Shown one piece after another: positions 1-5,260 of a DNA stretch of 5,260 bases. Source of the DNA: Prolixibacteraceae bacterium (lineage in GTDB: Bacteria > Bacteroidota > Bacteroidia > Bacteroidales > Prolixibacteraceae); contig JAFGGF010000337.1 of the NCBI GenBank assembly GCA_016930735.1, positions 1 to 5,260 of the forward strand. The letters run 5' to 3'. Every line of letters starts with the position of its first letter. Position 1 is the first letter of the stretch. Under the pieces are notes generated by a model, which saw only the letters and a program-made list of their open reading frames with translations, ran no database searches and was not told where the DNA came from. The translations under genes were made by a program, and so were the position numbers.

Positions 1-7
1 ATACCAT
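1..7 (-). CDS. Start of a gene running off the left edge (2 codons visible)
   Basis: An ATG on the minus strand at 7-5, followed by one further full codon (GTA, Val), is all that can be seen. The case for a real start is its position: an AGGAGG sequence lies 8 nt upstream (21-16), a near-ideal spacing, and the 23-codon ORF before it stops only 2 nt earlier (TGA GA ATG). Nothing can be said about the product. It would be the second cistron of a unit transcribed leftward, away from the C45 lipoprotein gene. Confidence 0.4.
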
Positions 8-9
8 TC

Positions 10-81
10 TCAATCCCTCCTTAAAAGAAGAAGAATACCAATAATAAGGCTAAGAATGGATATGTTTATATTAATCCTCAT
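10..81 (-). CDS. Possible 23-residue hydrophobic peptide or leader ORF
   Basis: On the minus strand an ATG at 81-79 opens a 23-codon frame ending in TGA at 12-10. The peptide starts MRININISI, continues with a Leu/Ile-rich stretch (about residues 9-20, LSLIIGILLLL) and ends RRD, so it could form one short membrane segment with a charged C-terminal tail. It stops 2 nt before the next ATG, an arrangement that allows translational coupling. Its ATG follows an A-rich stretch (AAAGAAA) rather than a Shine-Dalgarno sequence. It may be a real small membrane protein, a leader peptide controlling the next gene, or a chance ORF in AT-rich DNA whose two arginines merely reflect the downstream gene's ribosome-binding site. 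I recognise no family. Confidence 0.3.
   Translation of the reverse strand: MRININISILSLIIGILLLLRRD
16..21 (-). promoter_or_regulatory. Shine-Dalgarno sequence AGGAGG for the left-edge gene
   Basis: Reading the minus strand, AGGAGGG occupies 21-15, and AGGAGG is 8 nt from the ATG at 7-5. It stands out because no other start visible in this window has a recognisable Shine-Dalgarno sequence. It lies inside the last codons of the short upstream ORF, where it is read as two Arg codons (AGG AGG). Confidence 0.5.
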
Positions 82-98
82 TTTCTTTAAAATTGACG

Positions 99-127
99 CA
101 AATATGAAAATTATTTTTTAAAACAAA
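99..127 (-). promoter_or_regulatory. Candidate Bacteroidota-type promoter for the left-edge unit
   Basis: On the minus strand TTTG (127-124) is followed after 17 nt by CATATTTG (106-99). This matches the Bacteroidota pattern TTTG / TAnnTTTG except that the first T of the -7 element is C. Transcription would begin near 92-95, about 10-15 nt before the ATG at 81. The surrounding AT-richness makes chance matches likely, so the call rests on pattern and position only. Confidence 0.3.
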
Positions 128-185
128 AATTTTGCGGCTGTTTAATTTCACTTTTTTACAAAAAACAACTTATTCTTAACAATCC

Positions 186-211
186 GTTACTTTTGAATGA
201 TTCAAAATAAC
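186..211 (-). terminator. Bulged inverted repeat just after the C45 gene, possible weak terminator
   Basis: The core TTTTGAATGATTCAAAA (191-207) is an odd-centred palindrome with 8-nt arms. It extends outward through GTTA (186-189) and TAAC (208-211), with one unpaired C at 190, giving about 12 paired positions in total. On the minus-strand transcript the hairpin starts one base after the stop codon of the C45 gene (215-213). No U-tract follows, so it is not a canonical intrinsic terminator. It could act as a 3'-end stabiliser, a weak terminator or a protein-binding site. Confidence 0.35.
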
Positions 212-212
212 A

Positions 213-1367
213 TTAGTCCGAATTATTCAACAACTGATCGATATCAAATGTTTTAAACGGGCCTGCTGAAGCCGGTATTTTATTTATACAAACATGCAAC
301 CTTCGTTTCCCAGGCTCAAAGACCACACACTGAACATTTCTTTTTTTCTTGCGTGCTTTGTGCATAATAGATTTTACTGTTTCAACATTAATATTACCAT
401 AACCGGCATTTACCTCATTCATTATTATCGAATACCTGTCATCCGGTTCATATTCCTTTGAAAGATAATCTGTATGAAAAAAGTTTGTTGACGCAAGTAT
501 CCCGTTCTGTCCTTCCCTTGGAACACTTTTAAACTGTGCATTTTCAGTAATTACAGCCTTATTTTTATCAGCTGCCATAACAATGTAAGGAATCATGTAT
601 TCTTTTGACAACAGGAAATTTATATATTCATCAAGCGTTTCAGATTTTTCTCCTGCAATCCTTAATACCATCTGAATAGGCATCCCGTTTGTATTGATTT
701 CAGGACTCTTACCGTTGTATGACAACATGTTCCCAAAACATATCCCGTTTTCGTTCATTCCCGAAAAACTTCCTATCAATCCAACATAGGTAACATTCAC
801 TGTAGCCAGGCCAACATCCGGGTGCCTTACAACAATTAATCCCAGCACTTTATTCAGCCCTTTGGTTTCATATTCGGCATTCCGACCCATAATTAATTCA
901 TTGCTTTTTGTAGCGTCGCCCCAAACAGCCAGTGTGCTGCAATCGACTTTTGTTGCAACATTCATCGCAACAAGCATTTTATAATCAAGGCCTGAAGCCA
1001 ATGAAATTGCTTTTAATTCCGATTTTATTTCATTGGGTAGTGATGGTTCTGTTTTTTCAGCAAGTGTAAGGTAATCATCCATTTCTTTCTGTGAGAAAAC
1101 AGACTCGAAAAGGTCAAACAAGGCATTTAGCTGAGGTTTTAATATTGAGCCATATTGTTTGCCCATTTCTTTAGGGCTTCCATATAAATGAACCACAGGA
1201 TACGACTTCAGGTGTTCCAGTTTTCCTCCATACAGCTCTGTTTCAGGCTGATAATAATTTTTTTGAAATTTTGACAATTGCCTGATATCTTTTAAAATAG
1301 TACATTGTGAAAAAGTAAATACTATTATCAGGTAATAAATAATTGGCCTTACTTTTCTGAAATCCAT
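213..1367 (-). CDS. Predicted C45/AAT-family Ntn-hydrolase lipoprotein
   Basis: The 384-residue product begins with a lipoprotein signal: basic residues R4, K5 and R7, a hydrophobic core at about 8-19, and FSQC with the lipid-accepting Cys at 22. The next residues (TILKD) lack the acidic signal that sends Bacteroidota lipoproteins to the cell surface, so a periplasm-facing anchor is more likely. The catalytic domain matches the C45 peptidase / acyl-CoA:6-aminopenicillanate acyltransferase-like family: nucleophile candidate Cys143 in VDCSTLAVWGDAT, GRN at 161-163, GMNENGI at 203-209, STN at 293-295 and DDR at 309-311. Family members are made as proenzymes that cut themselves just before the nucleophile, here Asp142-Cys143. 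That would leave a lipid-anchored N-terminal fragment bound to the catalytic part. Such enzymes cleave or transfer amide-linked acyl groups; the substrate here cannot be read from sequence. The ATG at 1367 is preferred because the signal peptide starts at once and a candidate promoter lies about 35 nt upstream. It is transcribed divergently from glpD. Confidence 0.8.
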   Translation of the reverse strand: MDFRKVRPIIYYLIIVFTFSQCTILKDIRQLSKFQKNYYQPETELYGGKLEHLKSYPVVHLYGSPKEMGKQYGSILKPQLNALFDLFESVFSQKEMDDYLTLAEKTEPSLPNEIKSELKAISLASGLDYKMLVAMNVATKVDCSTLAVWGDATKSNELIMGRNAEYETKGLNKVLGLIVVRHPDVGLATVNVTYVGLIGSFSGMNENGICFGNMLSYNGKSPEINTNGMPIQMVLRIAGEKSETLDEYINFLLSKEYMIPYIVMAADKNKAVITENAQFKSVPREGQNGILASTNFFHTDYLSKEYEPDDRYSIIMNEVNAGYGNINVETVKSIMHKARKKKRNVQCVVFEPGKRRLHVCINKIPASAGPFKTFDIDQLLNNSD

Positions 1368-1386
1368 ATTTTCAAATTTTCAAATT
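1368..1386. repeat. Tandem 8-bp repeat abutting the C45 start codon
   Basis: Two perfect copies of ATTTTCAA (1368-1375 and 1376-1383) plus the first three bases of a third copy lie directly upstream of the C45 gene's ATG, inside its predicted 5' untranslated region. On the coding strand this reads as two TTGAAAAT units. With so few copies in AT-rich DNA it may be chance; a change in copy number would alter leader length but not the reading frame. Confidence 0.4.
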
Positions 1387-1401
1387 CCTTTTCTGTAAAG
1401 C

Positions 1402-1431
1402 CAAAAATAAAAAATATGAAATAAAAATCAA
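1402..1431 (-). promoter_or_regulatory. Candidate Bacteroidota-type promoter of the C45 gene
   Basis: On the minus strand TTG (1431-1429) is followed after exactly 19 nt by TATTTTTG (1409-1402), a full match to the -7 consensus TAnnTTTG. Transcription would start near 1395-1398 and leave a leader of about 30 nt before the ATG at 1367. It is the best promoter match I found in the window. No equally good match is present on the plus strand for glpD. Confidence 0.45.
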
Positions 1432-1521
1432 TATTCAGATTTAATATCCGAATAGAATTATGATCAAACAGATAGCGATTCTCAGCACAGAAATGATAAC
1501 TTTAAATCAAAAATCCAATCA

Positions 1522-3165
1522 ATGGATCGTTTTATCGAATCATATAAAAACAAAGAATTTGACCTTTTAGTAATCGGAGGAGGGATAACCGGTGCAGCCG
1601 TAGCTTACGAAGCAGCCTCAAGAGGAATTAGTGTTGCCCTGGTTGAAAAAGCAGATTTTGGTGGAGCCACATCTGCTGCAACTTCCAAAATGATCCACGG
1701 TGGCTTTCGGTACCTCACAAAATTTGAAATCGGGCTTGTTCGGGAATCTTTAAGGGAAAGAAGGATTTTAATGAACATTGCTCCAAACTTTGTTCATCCG
1801 CTGCCCTTTGTTTTTACACATTATAAAGGTGATAAATATCCGAAATGGATGATAAAAGCCGGGATGATCTTTTACGACCTGCTTTCGTTCGATAAAAATA
1901 AATTATGGGATAAAAGCAAAAAAATGCCCTGCCACAGAAGTATTTCATTTAAAAAACTTATAAATAAAGAACCGGAAGTAATTTCAAAAAACTTAACCGG
2001 GGGAAACTTATATTTTGACGGATTGAATTTTTACCCCGAAAGACTGACACTGGCATTTATTAAATCGGCAGTAAAAAACAGTGCTGAAGTATCAAATTAT
2101 AGTGAGGTACAGGATTTTATTTTTGAAGATACCGATGGAATTAAAAAATTAAAAGGTGCATTTGTAAAAGATTTAATCAATAACAAAAATGTAATAATTA
2201 ACAGTAAACTGATTATAAACTGTGCAGGACCCTGGGCTGATGTTGTCTTAAATAAAATCTCGGATAATCCAAATAATAAAATTCTTGGAAGGTCGGAGGG
2301 AATTCATATAATTACGAAAAAGAAAATAAATGATTATGTGATTACAGCCACCACAAAAAACGGCAGGCATTGTTTTTTTGTACCCTGGCGGAATCACACT
2401 CTGATTGGAACAACAGACAAAGAATTTATTGGAGATCCGGATGAATACCGGGTGACAAAAAACGCTGTCGCGGAACTGCTTGAAGAAGTGAACCCGGTTT
2501 TTGGCAATTCTGAAAAAATTACTTTTGATGATGTTCTGTTTGCCTACGGAGGTTTGCGCCCTCTGGTTGAAAACGACACAAAAGAAAGTTATAAATCATC
2601 AAGGAAGTATGAAATTTCTCTGCATGAAAAGGATGGAATATCAGGATTAATTACCGTTGAAGGAGGAAAATATACAACCAGCCGTAACCTCGCAAAAAAG
2701 GTTATTGATAAATCCTTTGACCTTCTGAATAAAAATAAGGTTCCTTCTGAAACACATAAAAAATATTTAACAGTCTCAGAAATTAATAATCTGCGAACTT
2801 ACATTTCAGAAAAACTAAAACAGTTTCCGTTTTTAAAAGAAAAACAACTCAATTTTCTGATCAGAATCTACGGAACAGAGGTTGACGATTTAATGGAACT
2901 GGTGGCTTCAAGAATGGAATTTTCAAAACAACTTAACGACGACGGTGAAATTGTTGCACAAATTATTTTTGCTATCAGAAATGAAATGGCAAAAACACTG
3001 GCTGATATTTTATTCCGCCGAACAGGTCTGGGAACTCTCGGACATCCTGGAAAAGAAAAGTTAAAACTAATTGCCGAAATTGCTGCAAATGAGGCAGTAT
3101 GGGATGACAAACGATTAAAAAATGAAATTGAAGCAGTAGAAAAAATATTTTCCATTAACGATTAA
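1522..3165 (+). CDS. glpD: Glycerol-3-phosphate dehydrogenase, FAD-dependent (GlpD)
   Basis: This 547-residue flavoenzyme should oxidise sn-glycerol-3-phosphate to dihydroxyacetone phosphate and pass electrons to quinone at the inner face of the cytoplasmic membrane. The N-terminus carries the FAD-binding Rossmann motif GGGITG (19-24), with the acidic end of the second strand at E42. TSAATSKMIHGGFRYL (50-65) matches E. coli GlpD and keeps His59, Arg63 and Tyr64, equivalent to its H50, R54 and Y55. Arg346 (GGLRPL) and Lys383 (EGGKYTT) align with E. coli R317 and K354 and have the same 37-residue spacing. NCAGPWAD (233-240) and IGTTDKEFIGDP (295-306) are further family signatures. The C-terminal helical domain (about 416-547) contains RNEMAKTLADILFRR (486-500), typical of this family. 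One departure is YPERL (171-175) where many relatives, including E. coli, have DDARL; the Arg is kept. There is no Shine-Dalgarno sequence before the ATG at 1522. The next gene starts 2 nt after the stop, so the two are very probably co-expressed. Confidence 0.93.
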   Translation: MDRFIESYKNKEFDLLVIGGGITGAAVAYEAASRGISVALVEKADFGGATSAATSKMIHGGFRYLTKFEIGLVRESLRERRILMNIAPNFVHPLPFVFTHYKGDKYPKWMIKAGMIFYDLLSFDKNKLWDKSKKMPCHRSISFKKLINKEPEVISKNLTGGNLYFDGLNFYPERLTLAFIKSAVKNSAEVSNYSEVQDFIFEDTDGIKKLKGAFVKDLINNKNVIINSKLIINCAGPWADVVLNKISDNPNNKILGRSEGIHIITKKKINDYVITATTKNGRHCFFVPWRNHTLIGTTDKEFIGDPDEYRVTKNAVAELLEEVNPVFGNSEKITFDDVLFAYGGLRPLVENDTKESYKSSRKYEISLHEKDGISGLITVEGGKYTTSRNLAKKVIDKSFDLLNKNKVPSETHKKYLTVSEINNLRTYISEKLKQFPFLKEKQLNFLIRIYGTEVDDLMELVASRMEFSKQLNDDGEIVAQIIFAIRNEMAKTLADILFRRTGLGTLGHPGKEKLKLIAEIAANEAVWDDKRLKNEIEAVEKIFSIND

Positions 3166-3167
3166 AA

Positions 3168-4856
3168 ATGGCTAAACACAAAATATTTATACCCGATTGG
3201 ATTCATAAAGCTCCTGAACCAGGATCATACCGTTCCGTTTTTAAATATGGCGATCCGGAAGGATTTAAACATCCCAATGAAAGGCTTTTTCAGGAACTGA
3301 AAAAAACATTCAACCTTTCTGATGAAGATTTCCGGAAAAAAGAAACAACCGGTATTGAAAAAGTGGAATTAAATATTCCATCAAAACTGGATAAAAAGAT
3401 CATCGAAAAAATCAATCAGATTTCCGGAAAAGAAAATACTTCAGTTACGGAATACGACCGGTTAAAATATTCCACCGGGCAAACGGTTGAAGAACACATG
3501 AAGCTGAGGCGAAAGATAACAGAGAAAATAACCGATCTGGTTGTTCATCCCCGGAATAAAATGGAAATTCAGGAAATTGTTGATCTGTGTAATAAAAATA
3601 AAACTCCGGTTTATGTTTATGGCGGTGGTTCTTCCGTAAATTTTGGATTTTATCCTGAAAAAAGAGGAATAACGCTGGTACTTTCTACCCATATGAATAA
3701 GGTTCTGGAAGTAAATGAAATCAACCAGACAGCAACGGTGGAAGCGGGCATTCTGGGACCTGCTTTTGAAAATGCATTAAATAATGCACCTGAAAAATCC
3801 GGGTGTAAAAAACGTTTTACCTGCGGACACTTTCCACAATCGTTTGAGTATTCGTCAATAGGTGGCTGGATTGTAACGCTGGGTTCAGGGCAGCAATCAT
3901 CGTATTATGGTGATGCAGCCGACCTGGTTCTGAGTCTGGAAGTAGTCACTCCAAAAGGGACATTCAAAACACTTGATTATCCGGCAACAGCAACCGGCCC
4001 TAAAATTCTGGAAGTAATCAAAGGAAGTGAAGGAGCCTTTGGAATTGTGGTAGAAGTTACCTGGAAAATTTTTCGTTATATACCGGAAAACCGGAAATAT
4101 TTTGGTTTCATTTTTCACAACTGGGAATCGGTCGTTAATGCTTCAAGGGAGATTAGCCAGGGAGAATTTGGCATGCCGGCAGTATTCCGCATTTCCGATC
4201 CGGAAGAAACCCATCACGGACTAAAACTTTATGGAATTGAAGGAACCGTTTTTGATAAAATAATGGCTTTCAGGGGATACAAGCCAGAAGAAAGATGCCT
4301 GTTTATAGGAACGGCCGATGGTTCAACTTCTTTTACAAAGAACATCAAAAAACAGGTAAAACGGATTTGCCGAAAACACGGAGCAATGTACCTTACCCCC
4401 TACCCTGCAAAAAAATGGGAACCCGGAAGGTATCGTGATCCGTATTTGAAAGAAGATTTGATGGATTACGGGATTTTAATCGATACGCTAGAAACAAGCG
4501 TAAATTGGGATAGCGTGCATACTGTTCATCAAAAAGTAAGGGAATTCATCAAAAGCCGGCCGCTAACCATTTGCCTCACTCATGCTTCACACTTTTATCC
4601 ACAGGGAACCAACCTTTATTTTATTTATATCATTAAAGAAAACGATATTGAAGCATACAAAGAATTTCAAAAAGGCATCATTCAGAAAATAACTGAATCG
4701 GGGGGTTCTTTATCGCATCATCATGGTGTTGGAAGGATGATCAGCCCCTGGATGGAACAACATCTGGGAAAACAACAGATGGAGATTTTAATGGCTTTAA
4801 AAAAACATTTTGATCCGAATAATATTATGAATCCCGGAGGACTTTTTAACACCTAA
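3168..4856 (+). CDS. Alkyl-DHAP synthase-like FAD-binding oxidase (AGPS family)
   Basis: The 562-residue protein belongs to the VAO/PCMH flavoprotein family and resembles alkylglycerone-phosphate synthase along most of its length. That enzyme swaps the acyl chain of acyl-DHAP for a fatty alcohol, creating the ether bond of ether lipids with no net oxidation. Recognisable parts in order are: a DRLKYSTGQTVEEHMKLR segment (97-114) equivalent to the stretch before the FAD domain in human AGPS; the FAD loop YGGGSSVNFG (151-160); GHFPQSFEYSSIGGW (220-234); KGSEGAFG (285-292); Arg341 in FRISD, matching the Arg altered in human RCDP type 3; ETSVNWDSV (442-450); LYF (483-485); the catalytic-type His triplet SLSHHHGVG (514-522); and FDPNNIMNPGGLF (548-560). 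It has no signal peptide or membrane segment and no peroxisomal targeting region. The ATG is 2 nt after the glpD stop (TAA AA ATG), which argues for coupled translation. Because DHAP is the GlpD product, an ether-lipid role is attractive but inferred. Bacterial relatives are often called agpS or simply FAD-binding oxidase, and a hydroxy-acid oxidase role is the main alternative. Confidence 0.85.
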   Translation: MAKHKIFIPDWIHKAPEPGSYRSVFKYGDPEGFKHPNERLFQELKKTFNLSDEDFRKKETTGIEKVELNIPSKLDKKIIEKINQISGKENTSVTEYDRLKYSTGQTVEEHMKLRRKITEKITDLVVHPRNKMEIQEIVDLCNKNKTPVYVYGGGSSVNFGFYPEKRGITLVLSTHMNKVLEVNEINQTATVEAGILGPAFENALNNAPEKSGCKKRFTCGHFPQSFEYSSIGGWIVTLGSGQQSSYYGDAADLVLSLEVVTPKGTFKTLDYPATATGPKILEVIKGSEGAFGIVVEVTWKIFRYIPENRKYFGFIFHNWESVVNASREISQGEFGMPAVFRISDPEETHHGLKLYGIEGTVFDKIMAFRGYKPEERCLFIGTADGSTSFTKNIKKQVKRICRKHGAMYLTPYPAKKWEPGRYRDPYLKEDLMDYGILIDTLETSVNWDSVHTVHQKVREFIKSRPLTICLTHASHFYPQGTNLYFIYIIKENDIEAYKEFQKGIIQKITESGGSLSHHHGVGRMISPWMEQHLGKQQMEILMALKKHFDPNNIMNPGGLFNT

Positions 4857-5260
4857 TAATTCACCTGTTTGCCTGCTTTTATTTTAGTTCCAATTGAGCT
4901 GAAAAGTAAATTGTTATCAATTTTAGACTCCTCCACATTCTCAGTTGATTGACCTTCATCTAACATTCTGTTCATATATTCATAAAAATGATTTTTTAAT
5001 AAAAATTCAACTTGATCCAAATCAAACACATTTGATTTTAAAAACTCATTTTTCAATAGAATATCTATTTTTTTATATTTAAACTTCCTTGCTAATTTTT
5101 GATCTTCTCGAAAAGATTTAATAAATAAATTTAACAGCAATCCCGGAAAGAAAATTGTACTTATCAAAACAATAATAAAACCGATTTCTGTTAATCCAAC
5201 AATTTTTGCTAAATGAAGCACAATTAGAGTTAAACACGTAACAAAAACAATAATGATAAG
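4853..5260 (-). CDS. Membrane-anchored hypothetical protein, N-terminus beyond the right edge
   Basis: The frame is open from the right edge to a TAG at 4855-4853, giving at least 135 residues. A GTG at 5221-5219 is the only start-like codon in view, but I do not accept it: the 13 upstream codons are open and encode LIIIVFVTCLTLI, which continues straight into a hydrophobic segment, so the true start probably lies outside the window. The visible protein has two likely membrane segments, the first at the edge and the second around GFIIVLISTIFFPGLLLNLFI. A basic and then mixed-charge tail follows (KSFREDQKLARKFKYKK, later LLKNHFYEYMNRMLDEGQ) and is probably cytoplasmic and largely helical. I recognise no family. 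It converges on the AGPS-like gene, and the two stop codons share bases, an overlap of 4 nt. By hand count 83 of 340 bases in 4921-5260 are G or C, clearly lower than in the AGPS-like gene. Confidence 0.65.
   Translation of the reverse strand, partial: LIIIVFVTCLTLIVLHLAKIVGLTEIGFIIVLISTIFFPGLLLNLFIKSFREDQKLARKFKYKKIDILLKNEFLKSNVFDLDQVEFLLKNHFYEYMNRMLDEGQSTENVEESKIDNNLLFSSIGTKIKAGKQVNY

Noticed and set aside
152..165. TTTTTT-AC-AAAAAA as a terminator hairpin
   Set aside because: It has only A-T pairs and a 2-nt loop, so it would not form a stable stem; it is best seen as homopolymer runs in AT-rich intergenic DNA.
1497..1504. TAACTTTA as a -7 element for glpD
   Set aside because: It lacks the final G of TAnnTTTG, no TTG or TTTG lies at the right distance upstream, and it would leave a leader of only about 12 nt.
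2868..3155. Minus-strand open frame of 95 codons inside glpD
   Set aside because: It lies entirely antisense to the conserved C-terminal domain of GlpD, has no family motif and no ribosome-binding site, and reads as a shadow of the real frame.
3462..4118. Two minus-strand open frames (3462-3692 and 3897-4118) inside the AGPS-like gene
   Set aside because: Both are antisense to well-conserved FAD-domain coding sequence and their translations show no domain or signal.
4853..5221. The right-edge gene as a complete 122-residue protein starting at GTG
   Set aside because: The frame stays open upstream to the edge and encodes hydrophobic residues continuous with a membrane segment, so the gene is better treated as truncated by the window.
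1..5260. A defence system, CRISPR array, insertion sequence or RNA gene
   Set aside because: I saw no regularly spaced repeats, transposase motifs, terminal inverted repeats or tRNA-like folds; the complete genes look metabolic or envelope-related.

Overview
The window looks like chromosomal DNA from a member of the Bacteroidota. The evidence is moderate: the DNA is AT-rich, most genes lack a Shine-Dalgarno sequence, two candidate promoters resemble the Bacteroidota pattern (TTG/TTTG, about 17-19 nt, TAnnTTTG), and there is a lipoprotein with a relaxed lipobox. I cannot assign a genus.

Layout. Positions 1-212 hold the start of a minus-strand unit that leaves the left edge. It shows a candidate promoter (99-127), a 23-codon hydrophobic ORF (10-81), and an AGGAGG ribosome-binding site placed for a gene whose ATG lies at 7-5. 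Next is a minus-strand lipoprotein of the C45/AAT Ntn-hydrolase family (213-1367), followed on its own strand by a bulged inverted repeat (211-186). A 154-nt divergent intergenic region (1368-1521) carries the lipoprotein gene's candidate promoter. From there a tight plus-strand pair runs to the right: glpD (1522-3165), then, 2 nt later, an alkyl-DHAP synthase-like FAD enzyme (3168-4856). The last gene (4853-5260, minus) converges on the pair with overlapping stop codons. It is cut by the right edge, and its visible part is a very AT-rich, membrane-anchored protein of unknown function.

How the genes may work together. GlpD oxidises glycerol-3-phosphate to dihydroxyacetone phosphate (DHAP). 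The second enzyme resembles alkylglycerone-phosphate synthase (AGPS), which acts on acyl-DHAP to form the ether bond of ether lipids, and it keeps the main family motifs, including the His triplet. The near-zero spacing implies co-transcription and coupled translation, so the pair may feed DHAP into ether-lipid synthesis. This is inference: the DHAP acyltransferase, fatty-alcohol-forming reductase and alkyl-DHAP reductase needed for a full pathway are not in the window. A role in glycerol or organic-acid catabolism remains possible. No CRISPR array, insertion sequence, RNA gene or recognisable defence system is visible.
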